NCBI GenBank assembly: GCA_035633415.1
Contig: DASQEZ010000109.1
Coordinates: forward strand, 1 to 13,663
Source: Fodinibacter sp035633415
Lineage (GTDB): Bacteria > Actinomycetota > Actinomycetes > Actinomycetales > Dermatophilaceae
Direction: 5' to 3'
Length of the DNA stretch: 13,663 nucleotides
A model generated the notes under the pieces. It did not search any database and was not told the origin of the DNA. It was given only the letters and a program-made list of their open reading frames with translations. A program made the position numbers and the translations under genes. Shown here piece after piece: positions 1-7,442 of this stretch. Every line of letters begins with the position of its first letter. The stretch's first letter is position 1.

Positions 1-312
1 TCCGCCCCTGCTCCGGTGCGGGGGGCAGTGCGCCTGGTGTTCGGCGACGGCCGGGTGTTCGCCGAGACCGGCTGCAACACCGTGCGCGGGCCGGTCACCG
101 TGGCCGACGGGGCGCTCGTCGCCGACGCGCTGATGTCGACCCGGATGGCGTGCGAGCCGGCGCTGATGGAGCAGGAACGCTGGGTCACCGAGATGCTCAC
201 CAGCCGCCCACGGCTCGAGCTGTCCGGGCCCTACCTCGCGCTGCACTGGGGCGAGGGCGAGCAGTGGTGGCTCGGCCTGGACCGCGACCCCGCGACGGCG
301 CCGGCATCCTGA
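1..312 (+). CDS. META/HslJ-like domain protein, 3' part
   Basis: The reading frame is open from base 1 and ends at TGA 310-312, giving 103 residues. The gene therefore starts outside the window. The segment resembles the second half of a META domain (DUF306, the HslJ family): a GCNTVRG stretch, then a Met/Ala-rich segment with a conserved-type Cys (STRMACEP), then an L-x-x-S-G-x-x-L strand near the end. META domains are small beta-sheet domains found in secreted or lipid-anchored proteins; in E. coli HslJ is linked to heat and novobiocin resistance, but no reaction is known. A signal or lipobox would lie upstream and cannot be seen. A GTG at 16-18 is an internal codon, not a likely start, because it would cut the domain in half. 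The gene converges on pheA. The family call is by motif recognition only. Confidence 0.7.
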   Translation, partial: SAPAPVRGAVRLVFGDGRVFAETGCNTVRGPVTVADGALVADALMSTRMACEPALMEQERWVTEMLTSRPRLELSGPYLALHWGEGEQWWLGLDRDPATAPAS

Positions 313-318
313 CCGCCG

Positions 319-391
319 TGACCCCGCACGTGCCGGGTTATTGCCGTCACATGCCCGACCTGACCGTCATAACCCCGCACGTGCGGGGTCA
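319..391. repeat. Inverted pair of 31-bp palindrome-like repeats
   Basis: Two copies of one 31-bp unit lie head to head at 319-349 and 361-391, separated by 11 bp. Copy one read on the minus strand matches copy two at 27 of 31 positions. Both begin TGAC and end GGGGTCA, and both carry a central GCACGTGCGGGG. Copy two contains a perfect 18-bp palindrome, ACCCCGCACGTGCGGGGT (373-390 approximately). The block fills almost the whole gap between two converging genes, so it can act as a bidirectional terminator. A pair of inverted palindromic units is also how REP/BIME elements are built. Whether the unit is dispersed in the genome cannot be seen here. Confidence 0.85.
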
Positions 392-396
392 TGACC

Positions 397-1323
397 CTAG
401 GAGCGACCGGAGCGGATGCCCGCGAGCCAGGCGCGCGCCGCCGTGAAGTCGGTGTCGCTGGTGAGCGGCGCGATGCTCGCGCGCTGCCGGTCGGCCCTCG
501 GGTAGGACCCGAGGAAGCGCACCTCGGCGCAGATCCGGCGCAACCCCATGAGCGCCTCACCGACCCGCTCGTCGAGCACGTGGCCCTCGAGGTCGATGGA
601 GAAGCAGTACGACCCCATCGACTCCTTGGTCGGGCGCGACTCGAGCCGGGTCATGTTGATGCCGCGGGCGGCGAACTGCTCGAGCAGCGCGAGCAGGCCA
701 CCGGCGTGGTCGTCGCGCTGGAAGAGGACCACCGTCGTCTTGTCGGCACCGGTCGGCCGGGGAAGCTGCCCGGGGCGCGCCACGAGCACGAACCGGGTCA
801 CCGCGGCCTGCATGTCGCCGATGCCGTGCGCCAGCTCCTCGAGGCCGTGCAGCCGCGCGGCGGCCGGCGCGCACACGGCGGCGTCGTAGGACTGCCGCCC
901 CTGCTCGAGGCCCTCGGCGGCGGCCGCGGTCGACAGCGTCGGCACGTAGACGGCATCCGGCAGGTGCTCGCCCATCCACCCGCGCACCTGCGCCCAGGCG
1001 TGCGAGTGCGTGCCCACGGCGCGCACGGCGTCGAGCGCGGTGCCGGGGCGGGCCGCCAGCACGAAGGTCACCGGCACGAGCACCTCACCGGTGACGACGA
1101 GCGGGTCGCCACTGGCGAGGGCGTCGAGCGTGGCGGAGACGCCACCCTCGACGGAGTTCTCGATGGGCACCATGGCGCCGTCGACGTCGCCGGCCCGCAG
1201 CGCGGTGAGCACCGCGTCGACCGAGCCGAACGCCACCCGCTCGGCGGCCGTGGCGGGCGACCAGGCGTCGAGCGCCATCGAGGTGAAGGTGCCCTCGGGT
1301 CCGAGGTAGCCGAAGCGGGTCAC
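397..1323 (-). CDS. pheA: Prephenate dehydratase (monofunctional)
   Basis: Converts prephenate to phenylpyruvate, the committed step of phenylalanine synthesis, in the cytosol. The 308-residue protein has the normal length for the stand-alone enzyme and no chorismate mutase domain. The dehydratase domain opens with FGYLGPEGTF (4-13), continues with VPIENSVEGGV (52-62), and carries the catalytic-type TRF motif at 176-178. An ACT regulatory domain follows at about 195-275, with the phenylalanine-binding ESRP motif at 228-231, so feedback inhibition by phenylalanine is expected from the family. The start is GTG at 1323-1321. It is preceded by a good ribosome site (AAGGAGA, 1328-1334), and its first bases overlap the TGA of the upstream DUF4446 gene as GTGA, which implies translational coupling. 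The gene ends at TAG 399-397, next to the inverted repeat pair. Confidence 0.96.
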   Translation of the reverse strand: MTRFGYLGPEGTFTSMALDAWSPATAAERVAFGSVDAVLTALRAGDVDGAMVPIENSVEGGVSATLDALASGDPLVVTGEVLVPVTFVLAARPGTALDAVRAVGTHSHAWAQVRGWMGEHLPDAVYVPTLSTAAAAEGLEQGRQSYDAAVCAPAAARLHGLEELAHGIGDMQAAVTRFVLVARPGQLPRPTGADKTTVVLFQRDDHAGGLLALLEQFAARGINMTRLESRPTKESMGSYCFSIDLEGHVLDERVGEALMGLRRICAEVRFLGSYPRADRQRASIAPLTSDTDFTAARAWLAGIRSGRS

Positions 1324-1748
1324 GGGGTCTCCTTGCCGGTGCGAGCGGCGGCGAGGGCCTGCTGCTCCTCGGGGGTCAGGGTGTGGTCGGAGGCACCCCC
1401 GACCACACCCTTGGCGTAGGTGCGCGACTCTCCGCGCGCGTGGATCGAGCTGAAGACCAGGCCGTCACCCCGGTCGTCGACGACGGCGGCGCTGAAGCTC
1501 AGCCGGCCGCCCATGTCGCCGAAGGCGTCGTAGCGCACGACGGCGACGTGCCGCAGCGCCTGGCCGAGGTCGGCCCGCAGCGCCGCGAGGTCGGCGTCCC
1601 CCGCGGGCCGGTGCCGTTCGAGCGCGGCAACCCGACGCTTCACGTCGGCCGAGCGACGCAGGAGCACGGCGAGCCCCACGACGAGCGCGACCACGATCGC
1701 GAGTGGGACCGCGAGCAGCAGCGCCTCCGCGGGGTGGATTCCGAACAC
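1320..1748 (-). CDS. DUF4446 family single-pass membrane protein
   Basis: A 142-residue protein with one N-terminal membrane segment (about residues 8-30, LLLAVPLAIVVALVVGLAVLL) followed by a basic RRSADVKRRV stretch and a soluble domain. That domain contains VRYDAFGDMGGRLSFS, DDRGDGLVFSSIH and ESRTYAK, the hallmarks of DUF4446. Its function is unknown; from memory it is often found beside pheA in actinobacteria and near parB/spo0J in Firmicutes. I chose the GTG at 1748-1746 rather than the ATG at 1790-1788. A TAGCCT box lies exactly 7 nt upstream of the GTG, the same spacing as at other leaderless starts in this window, and the longer form only adds a Pro-rich 14-residue tail. It ends in the 4-bp GTGA overlap with pheA, so the two form one transcription unit. 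Confidence 0.85.
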   Translation of the reverse strand: MFGIHPAEALLLAVPLAIVVALVVGLAVLLRRSADVKRRVAALERHRPAGDADLAALRADLGQALRHVAVVRYDAFGDMGGRLSFSAAVVDDRGDGLVFSSIHARGESRTYAKGVVGGASDHTLTPEEQQALAAARTGKETP

Positions 1749-1755
1749 AGCCGAC

Positions 1756-1761
1756 AGGCTA
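1756..1761 (-). promoter_or_regulatory. -10 box for DUF4446-pheA, leaderless
   Basis: TAGCCT on the minus strand ends 7 nt before the GTG at 1748. In actinobacteria TANNNT boxes place the transcript start about 6-7 nt downstream, which is the start codon itself. There is no ribosome-binding sequence before this GTG and no clear -35 box. Confidence 0.55.
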
Positions 1762-1830
1762 GGCGCTGGGCGTGGCGGGCCGCCGACCATTCCACCGTGG
1801 CCCGGGCGCGTCGGCCTCCGTCGGCCCGCC

Positions 1831-1836
1831 TAGGGT
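1831..1836 (+). promoter_or_regulatory. -10 box for the GDT1-family gene, leaderless
   Basis: TAGGGT is followed by 7 nt and then the GTG at 1844. The box lies within the 95-bp gap to the divergent DUF4446 gene. No convincing -35 hexamer is visible. The AGGGTG within it could alternatively act as a weak ribosome site. Confidence 0.55.
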
Positions 1837-1843
1837 GAACGCC

Positions 1844-2458
1844 GTGGACCTCGACCTCGCGACCGCCGCCGTGGTCTTCGGCACGATCTTCCTGGTCGAG
1901 CTGCCGGACAAGACGTTCATCGCGACCCTGGTCATGTCGACCCGCTTCCGCCCGTTGCTCGTGTGGATCGGCGTCTGCCTCGCCTTCTTCGTCCAGACCG
2001 GGATCGCCGTGCTCGCCGGAGGCCTGATCGCCCGGCTGCCGCGCACCCCGGTCGAGGTCTTCGCGTGCGTGATGTTCCTTCTCGGCGGCATCCTGCTGCT
2101 GCGCGGCGCCGGCGCGGCCGACGAGGAGGAGGCCGAGACCGAGGCGGAGTTCGGCGCCAAGGCGGCCAGGCAGGTCGTCGGCTGGCGGGTGGTCACGCTG
2201 TGCTTCACGGTGCTGTTCCTCGCCGAGTGGGGCGACCTGTCGCAGATCCTCACCGCCTCGCTGGTGGTCCGCTACGACGACCCGCTGTCGGTGTTCGTGG
2301 GCGCCTTCCTCGCGCTGGCCGTGGTGTCCGGGCTCGCGGCGGCGCTGGGCCGCACCCTCCTGACCCGGATGAAGCTGTCCACCCTGCGCCGCATCGGCGG
2401 CAGCGTCTGCCTGCTGCTCGCCGCCTACACCGCGGTGGAGATCGCCGGCGTGCTCTGA
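1844..2458 (+). CDS. TMEM165/GDT1 family cation transporter
   Basis: A 204-residue integral membrane protein of the UPF0016/GDT1 family, whose studied members move Mn2+ and/or Ca2+ across membranes in exchange for H+. The family has two E-x-G-D-K-T/S motifs on inverted halves. Here they appear as ELPDKT (19-24) and EWGDLSQ (128-134); the second has Leu where many members have Lys or Arg. About six hydrophobic segments are visible. A very acidic loop, DEEEAETEAE (93-102), sits between the halves as in other members. The GTG at 1844 is chosen because it directly precedes the first conserved helix and lies 7 nt after a TAGGGT box. An upstream in-frame GTG at 1772 would add an unconserved tail. 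A bacterial role in Mn2+ efflux is the best inference; the substrate cannot be read from sequence. The last 34 bp overlap the opposite-strand GT87 gene. Confidence 0.9.
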   Translation: MDLDLATAAVVFGTIFLVELPDKTFIATLVMSTRFRPLLVWIGVCLAFFVQTGIAVLAGGLIARLPRTPVEVFACVMFLLGGILLLRGAGAADEEEAETEAEFGAKAARQVVGWRVVTLCFTVLFLAEWGDLSQILTASLVVRYDDPLSVFVGAFLALAVVSGLAAALGRTLLTRMKLSTLRRIGGSVCLLLAAYTAVEIAGVL

Positions 2459-3699
2459 GCGCCGGCGCCGGCGCCGTCGTCATCCGCGCTCGCGACCCCT
2501 CCGGGCCGTGGTCGGGTGACCCACCACAGCAGGACGAGCGCGGCCAGCGCCCCGAACACGTCGGCGTTCTGCAGCACCCGCCCCGGCAGCTCGGGCCAGT
2601 CGCGCTGGTTGAGCCAGGAGATGCCCCACCAGGGCAGCCGACAGAGGAAGAACGCCGTGACACCGAGGCCCGCCCAGAGCCGCCGGCGGTCGCGCAGCGG
2701 GTCGGCCCCCAGCAGCGCGAAGACGACCACGACGACCCAGTGGAAGTGGTGGATCCACGCCACGGGTGAGAGCAGGCAGGCCATCAGACCCACCGCCGCG
2801 ACCTCACCGATCGAGTCGCCCGCCAGGTGCAGCCGCCGGGCCAGCCAGAAGCCGAAGACCCCCACGGCCCCGGCGAACACCAGCCAGAGGACCGTGCCCG
2901 TCACCCCCTCGGGGCCGACCCGCAGCAGGAAGCCTCGGATCGACTGGTTGGACGTGCCCATGTTGGGGCCGAGCCGGGCCGGGTCCTGCAGGGCGCCGCC
3001 CCAGAACGCGAACGACGCCTGCGGCAGCAGCACCCACATCCCGACCGTCACGGCGACCGCGGTGCCGACCGCGGTCGCCGCCTCCTTCCACCGCTTGGTG
3101 ACCAGGAAGTGCACGACGAACACCCCGGGCGTCAGCTTGACCGCCATGGCCAGCCCGACGAGCACACCGCGGGGGACCCTGCGGATCAGGCCCGGACGGG
3201 GCTCGCGCAGGTCCATCAGGCAGGCGAGGACCATGAACGCGTTGACCTGACCGAACCGGATGCCGTCACTCACCGGGTGCAACCACAGCATGGGCGCGGT
3301 GAGCAGGGCCAGGGTGAGGGGCACCCACGCGCCGGTTCGGTGGATGAGGCGGTAGCCGGCGTACCAGACGATGGCAGTGGTCGCGAGTACCTGCAGGGCG
3401 GTCCACAGCCACCCCGCTGCACCGAACGGCACCAGTGCGAGGGGGATCGCCAGCACGGCGGCGAACGGTGGGTAGGTGAACGGCAGCAGCTGAGGGGCCT
3501 CGGTGAGCGTGGAGTAGATCGGGCGGCCCGTGAGGATCGAGACGCCGGCCTCGCGGTAGACCTCGACGTCGACCTGCCACTGGTCCAGCGGCCAGAACAC
3601 GAGGTAGCGCAGCACGACGGGCAGGGACGCGAGCGCGATCAGGCCCGCCGCGAGCAGCCACCGGTGGCGCGGGACGGTGCGGTTCGCCGGGGTGCTCAC
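2425..3699 (-). CDS. GT87-family polyprenol-phosphate mannosyltransferase (DUF2029)
   Basis: A 424-residue polytopic protein of the GT-C fold, glycosyltransferase family 87. Studied members (mycobacterial PimE and the LM/LAM branching enzyme) transfer mannose from polyprenyl-phosphate-mannose onto lipoglycans on the outer face of the membrane. After the first membrane helix (about 14-36) comes the first outer loop with acidic residues, QVDVEVYREAG (D44, E46), then GRPIYS and FTYPPFAA, as in this family. Later come GQVNAFMVL, AVKLTPGVF and SPVAWIHHFHW, all typical of GT87. About ten hydrophobic segments are present, with a hydrophilic Asp/Gly tail. The start is GTG at 3699-3697; the frame runs open for another 450 bp upstream, but that part overlaps the divergent gene and is not membrane-like. 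The exact acceptor and linkage are not readable. The gene ends at TAG 2427-2425 inside the GDT1-family gene. Confidence 0.85.
   Translation of the reverse strand: MSTPANRTVPRHRWLLAAGLIALASLPVVLRYLVFWPLDQWQVDVEVYREAGVSILTGRPIYSTLTEAPQLLPFTYPPFAAVLAIPLALVPFGAAGWLWTALQVLATTAIVWYAGYRLIHRTGAWVPLTLALLTAPMLWLHPVSDGIRFGQVNAFMVLACLMDLREPRPGLIRRVPRGVLVGLAMAVKLTPGVFVVHFLVTKRWKEAATAVGTAVAVTVGMWVLLPQASFAFWGGALQDPARLGPNMGTSNQSIRGFLLRVGPEGVTGTVLWLVFAGAVGVFGFWLARRLHLAGDSIGEVAAVGLMACLLSPVAWIHHFHWVVVVVFALLGADPLRDRRRLWAGLGVTAFFLCRLPWWGISWLNQRDWPELPGRVLQNADVFGALAALVLLWWVTRPRPGGVASADDDGAGAGAQSTPAISTAV
2443..2476. terminator. Possible GC-rich hairpin around the GDT1-gene stop codon
   Basis: CGCCGGCG at 2443-2450 can pair with CGCCGGCG at 2460-2467 across a 9-nt loop that contains the TGA. 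A (GCGCCG)-type tandem run continues to 2476. It lies inside the coding 3' end of the opposite-strand GT87 gene (its DGAGAGA segment), so base choice may be driven by the protein. There is no T tract. Low confidence. Confidence 0.3.
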
Positions 3700-3705
3700 G
3701 GCACC

Positions 3706-3711
3706 ATTCTG
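3706..3711 (-). promoter_or_regulatory. Candidate -10 box for the GT87 gene
   Basis: CAGAAT on the minus strand lies 6 nt before the GTG at 3699, matching the spacing of other leaderless starts here, but it lacks the initial T of TANNNT. It is a weaker candidate than the others. Confidence 0.35.
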
Positions 3712-3753
3712 GCGGTCCGCGGCGGCCCGGGGCACCGGCGTCCCCGCCCACGA

Positions 3754-3774
3754 CCTGCACGGCATCCTGCACGG
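3754..3774 (+). repeat. Short direct repeat in the divergent promoter region
   Basis: CCTGCACGG occurs at 3754-3762 and again at 3766-3774, a 12-bp period close to one helical turn. It lies between the start of the GT87 gene (3699) and the divergent membrane-protein gene (3830). It could be a regulator site or chance. Confidence 0.35.
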
Positions 3775-3817
3775 AACCTGAGCGCGGGCTGATTCGGGCG
3801 GCGCACCTACCGACCCG

Positions 3818-3823
3818 TAGCCT
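3818..3823 (+). promoter_or_regulatory. -10 box for the 723-residue membrane protein, leaderless
   Basis: TAGCCT ends 6 nt before the GTG at 3830. No ribosome-binding sequence precedes the start, so a leaderless transcript is likely. TTCGGG about 19 nt upstream is a poor -35 match. Confidence 0.55.
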
Positions 3824-3829
3824 TGCCCC

Positions 3830-6001
3830 GTGCTGCGCAGAGCCCTCGTCGTCGCGGTCGCCCTGGCGACCGTGGTGTCCGGACTCCTCATGGCGGCGTC
3901 GACCTGGGCCAGGCCTGCCGCGGCCAGTGAGCCGACGGGGGCGGTCGTCCTCATCGGCACCGGAGGCATCGGCTGGTCCGACGTCGACCAGGAGACCACC
4001 CCGAACCTCTGGCTCCTCCTGCGCGACGGCGCCTCGGCCGCGCTGTCGGTCCGCTCGGTGTACTCCAACACCTGCCCCATCGACGGCTGGCTCGGGTTGT
4101 CGGCGGGCGCCCGGGCCGCGGCCCCTCGCACCGGACCGGAGCGGAACCCGGCCAACCGCCCCTGCCCCGCCGCCCCGGTCGTCGCGAACGGCTCGGTGCT
4201 GCAGTGGCCGAGCTATCTCGAGGCCGCCGACTCGGAGCGTTTCGACAGCCGGCTCGGCCTGCTCGGCGACACCGCGGCGGCCGGCACCCTGTGCGTCAAG
4301 GCGGTGCAGCCGTTCGCCGCGGCCGGCGGGGCGCGGCGCGACGGGCGCATCGAGCAGTACGGCGACTGGTCCGCCCAGCAGATGCTCGAGGACCTCAACG
4401 GGTGTCCGATCACCCTCGTCGACGTGGGGTCGCTGCGCGACCCGGACGACGTCTCCACCGGCGAGAGCGTCGAGGGCACCCGGCGCCAGCAGCTGACCGA
4501 GATCGACACCCGCATCGGCCAGGTCATCGCGGCCGGTCCGCTCGGCGCCGACTACGTCGTCGCGTCGCTGTCGGATGCCGGCCGCAGCGAGCGGCTGCGG
4601 CTCGTCGTCGCCCGCGGCCCGCACTTCAGCCCGGGCGTGCTCGTGTCGCAGTCGACCAAGCAGAAGGGCCTGGCCCAGGCCCCGGACGTCACCGCGACGG
4701 TCCTGTCCGCCGTCGGCCTCCCGGTGCCGGATGCCGTGGCGGGCGCGCCTCTCACGGTGGACAAGGCGCCCGACAACTCGGAGCGGCGGGCGCAGGCCCG
4801 GCTGACCTACCTCGCCGACTACGACGAGGCCAGCCACGAGGTCCACGACCTCGTCGAACCGTTCTTCACCGTGTTCGCCTACGGCCAGCTGGCGATCTAC
4901 CTGCTCGTGCTGCTCGTCTACAAGGGCCGCCTCGGGTCGGAGACCACCCGGGTCACGACGCTGACCCGCGTCCGGGTGATCTCGGTGGCCGCGGCGTCGG
5001 TGCCGGTGTCGACGTTCCTCGCCAACCTCCTGCCGTGGTGGCGCTTTCCGGTCGCCATGATCTCGGTCGTGGCGGCGGTCGGCCTGTTCGTCGCGATCAT
5101 CGCCACCGCCGCCCTGCGCGGGCCGTGGGGGCGATGGGCGCTGGGTCCGATGGCCTTCGTCTCGGCGACGACGATGCTCGTCCTCGCCGTCGACGTCATG
5201 ACCGGGTCGCGCCTTCAGCTGTCCTCGCTGATGGGCCTTCAGCCGGTGGTCGGGGGTCGCTTCTACGGGATGGGGAACCCCACCTTCGCGCTGTTCGCGA
5301 CGGCCACGATCCTGCTCTCCACCGCGGTCTCGTCGATGCTGGTGCTGGCCGGGCGGCGCCGGGCGGCGGCGCTCGCCGTCGCCGTGATCGGCGGGTTCGC
5401 GCTCGTCGTCGACGCGATGCCGTTCTGGGGGGCCGACGGCGGCGGGCCGCCCGCGCTGCTGCCCGGCCTGGCCTACCTCGTGCTCGCGGTGCTTGGCCTG
5501 GCGCTCACCTGGAAGCGGCTGCTCCTGGTGGCCGTCGCGGTGGTCGCCGTCTTCTTCCTCGTCGCGGGCGCGGACTGGCTTCGCCCGGCATCCTCGCGCA
5601 CCCACCTGGGCCGGTTCGTCCAGGCCATCCTCGACGGCAACGCCCTCGACATCGTCATCCGCAAGGGTGAGCAGAACATCAGCATCCTGCTCGGCAACGC
5701 TCCGCTCACCCTGCTCGTGCCGGCCGCGCTGCTCTTCGTCATCTACGTGCTGGCGCGCCCGACCTCGTGGGGCTCACGTGCCATGCAGCGGTCGTACGAC
5801 CAGGCGCCGACGCTGCGCGCGGGCCTGATCGCGCTGCTCATCACGCTGACCATCGGGTTCCTCATCAACGACTCCGGAGTCGCGATCCCCGCCGTGGGGG
5901 CCACCCTCGCGGTACCGCTCATCGTGTCCGTGTCGGTGTCGTACCTGCTCGACGAGGCCCGGGCCGCGGCGCAGACCCGCTCCGCGCGCCGGCGGCGATG
6001 A
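3830..6001 (+). CDS. Membrane protein with alkaline-phosphatase-superfamily-like outer domain
   Basis: A 723-residue actinobacterial protein. An N-terminal signal-like helix (about 4-25, then AAASEP) leads to an extracytoplasmic domain of about 310 residues (34-345), then about ten membrane segments from about 346 to 710 and a basic tail. The outer domain resembles the alkaline phosphatase/sulfatase superfamily. It has IGTGGIGWSDV with an Asp where the first metal ligand sits, TPNLWLLLRDGA, SNTCPIDGW near the usual nucleophile position, VASLSDAGRS, and a closing PDVTATVLSAVGLPVP typical of that fold. The usual Asp-His pair reads SDA here. In the membrane part GGRFYGMGNPTFALF is a notable loop. 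The enzyme activity and substrate are unknown; phosphoglycol or lipid-linked substrates are possible. It is divergent from the GT87 gene and convergent on the MptA/B-like gene, which suggests an envelope role. The GTG at 3830 is set by the TAGCCT box. Confidence 0.72.
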   Translation: MLRRALVVAVALATVVSGLLMAASTWARPAAASEPTGAVVLIGTGGIGWSDVDQETTPNLWLLLRDGASAALSVRSVYSNTCPIDGWLGLSAGARAAAPRTGPERNPANRPCPAAPVVANGSVLQWPSYLEAADSERFDSRLGLLGDTAAAGTLCVKAVQPFAAAGGARRDGRIEQYGDWSAQQMLEDLNGCPITLVDVGSLRDPDDVSTGESVEGTRRQQLTEIDTRIGQVIAAGPLGADYVVASLSDAGRSERLRLVVARGPHFSPGVLVSQSTKQKGLAQAPDVTATVLSAVGLPVPDAVAGAPLTVDKAPDNSERRAQARLTYLADYDEASHEVHDLVEPFFTVFAYGQLAIYLLVLLVYKGRLGSETTRVTTLTRVRVISVAAASVPVSTFLANLLPWWRFPVAMISVVAAVGLFVAIIATAALRGPWGRWALGPMAFVSATTMLVLAVDVMTGSRLQLSSLMGLQPVVGGRFYGMGNPTFALFATATILLSTAVSSMLVLAGRRRAAALAVAVIGGFALVVDAMPFWGADGGGPPALLPGLAYLVLAVLGLALTWKRLLLVAVAVVAVFFLVAGADWLRPASSRTHLGRFVQAILDGNALDIVIRKGEQNISILLGNAPLTLLVPAALLFVIYVLARPTSWGSRAMQRSYDQAPTLRAGLIALLITLTIGFLINDSGVAIPAVGATLAVPLIVSVSVSYLLDEARAAAQTRSARRRR

Positions 6002-7442
6002 CGACCACCCACAGCACCAGCCCCACCCACGGCACGACACCGCGGCGCACGCCCAGGGTGAGGTCCTCGACGGCGGGGGTCAGGCCGAGCACCCGGCCGG
6101 GAACGTAGGCGACGGCCAGCGCGACCAGGCGCACCAGCGCGACGAGGTCGACCACGCCGGGCAGCACGGCCGGCAGGGCGCACCAGACGAGCAGGTCGTA
6201 CCAGGGCAGGGAGTAGGGCGCGGCGAGCGAGTAGGCCAGGGCCAGGCACGCGGTGACCCACAGCGCCACCGCCGCGAACCGGCTTCCCCCCGGGGCAACG
6301 TCGACCGGTGGGTCCATGCCGTCCCACCCGGCCGGACGGCTTGCGCGCAGCAGGCACCAGGCGAGCAGCGCGGCCAGCACCGCCGCCCCGATGCTGATGA
6401 ACAGGCGGGTGGGGCCGTTGCCCCAGCTGTCGCGACCCCACTCCAGCAGCGGCCGCCACGGGGTGGCGAGCGACACGGCCTGTCGGGAGCGGAGCAGCTG
6501 GTCGTAGACGTGCGGGCCGGCCCACAGGTGCAGCGCCCCGGCCACGACGACGAACCCGGCCACGAGCGACCCGACCAGCCGGGCCAGCACGGCCGAGCGG
6601 TGACCCACCACCCACCAGGCGGCGACCACCCCGGCGCCGACGACGGCATACGTGAACTTCGTCGACCCGGCCAGGCCCACGAACGCCCCGCTGAGCAGGG
6701 CCGTGGCCCACCCGGGGCGGCGGGCGGCCACCACGACGGCGGCCAGGGCCAGGGCGGTGGCGACGGTGTCGATGTGCGCGCCGAGCACGCCGATGCCGAC
6801 GACGAGCGGGTTGAGCGTCCACAGCACGTCGACCCGGCCGTGCAGCTCGGGGGCGAGCCCGGCACGCAGCAGGGCACGCACGGCGAGCCAGCACAGCACG
6901 ACGATGACCTGCCACACCCACACGCCCTGCCGCAGCGACCCACCCCCGACCAGGGCGGACAGCCCGTGCAGCACCGTGCCGAACGGGCCGTAGACACTGG
7001 GTTCGGTGGTCCACGGCTCCTCGACCCGGCTGGTCACCGGGTCCAGCCCGCCGGCCCAGGTGATCGGTGCGTCGACCCACGGGTTGCCGCCGCCGACGAG
7101 GATGCGACCGTAGGCGAGGTAGTTGACGTGGTCGGCCGACCCGAACGGCGAGGTCAGCAGGGCGAGCAGGGCGATGACGCCGGGGGCGAGCCAGGTGCGC
7201 AGCGCCTCGACGCGACCTCGCAGGCCGAGGAACACCCCGAGACCACCGAGCAGGTAGGCCGTCCACAGCACGACGGTGACCGCCGCCGGCCCCAGCTCGA
7301 GCGGCAGCCGGGGGACGATGACCCAGCCGGGTGGTGCGAGGTCCGGCTGGGCGGCGTTGGGGGCGGAGATCCCGACGAGGAGCAGCAGCCCCAGCGCCGC
7401 ACCGACGCACAGCCGGTGGGCGCGGGTCAGCCCCGGTGCCAC
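5919..7442 (-). CDS. MptA/B-like alpha-1,6-mannosyltransferase
   Basis: A 507-residue polytopic GT-C protein resembling polyprenol-phosphomannose-dependent alpha-1,6-mannosyltransferases MptA/MptB, which lengthen the mannan backbone of lipomannan on the outer membrane face. After two to three N-terminal helices, the signature loop reads SADHVNYLAYG (102-112; acidic D104) followed by GGGNPW (117-122), matching the D-x-x-x-Y and G-x-NP pattern of the family. GPFGTVLHG, LNPLVVGIGVLGAHID and GSTKFTYAVVG follow. The start is GTG at 7442-7440, which overlaps the last 16 bp of the GT2 gene and implies translational coupling. The frame is open upstream, but that part only re-reads the GT2 gene. The last 83 bp overlap the opposite-strand membrane-protein gene, encoding an Arg/Pro/Thr-rich tail that is probably unstructured. 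Confidence 0.82.
   Translation of the reverse strand: MAPGLTRAHRLCVGAALGLLLLVGISAPNAAQPDLAPPGWVIVPRLPLELGPAAVTVVLWTAYLLGGLGVFLGLRGRVEALRTWLAPGVIALLALLTSPFGSADHVNYLAYGRILVGGGNPWVDAPITWAGGLDPVTSRVEEPWTTEPSVYGPFGTVLHGLSALVGGGSLRQGVWVWQVIVVLCWLAVRALLRAGLAPELHGRVDVLWTLNPLVVGIGVLGAHIDTVATALALAAVVVAARRPGWATALLSGAFVGLAGSTKFTYAVVGAGVVAAWWVVGHRSAVLARLVGSLVAGFVVVAGALHLWAGPHVYDQLLRSRQAVSLATPWRPLLEWGRDSWGNGPTRLFISIGAAVLAALLAWCLLRASRPAGWDGMDPPVDVAPGGSRFAAVALWVTACLALAYSLAAPYSLPWYDLLVWCALPAVLPGVVDLVALVRLVALAVAYVPGRVLGLTPAVEDLTLGVRRGVVPWVGLVLWVVVIAAGARSGSAPRPGPRRAGTTPTRTR

Noticed and set aside
1749..1790. ATG start at 1790 for the DUF4446 gene
   Set aside because: Only a Pro-rich tail is added, and the TAGCCT box 7 nt before GTG 1748 would then lie inside the gene.
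3700..4155. N-terminal extension of the GT87 gene
   Set aside because: Overlaps the divergent gene and promoter region and has no membrane or family features; GTG 3699 sits right before the first helix.
3266..5605. A 779-codon minus-strand open frame
   Set aside because: Antisense to the 723-residue membrane-protein gene; the product is an Arg/Gly/Asp/His-rich shadow typical of high-GC DNA.
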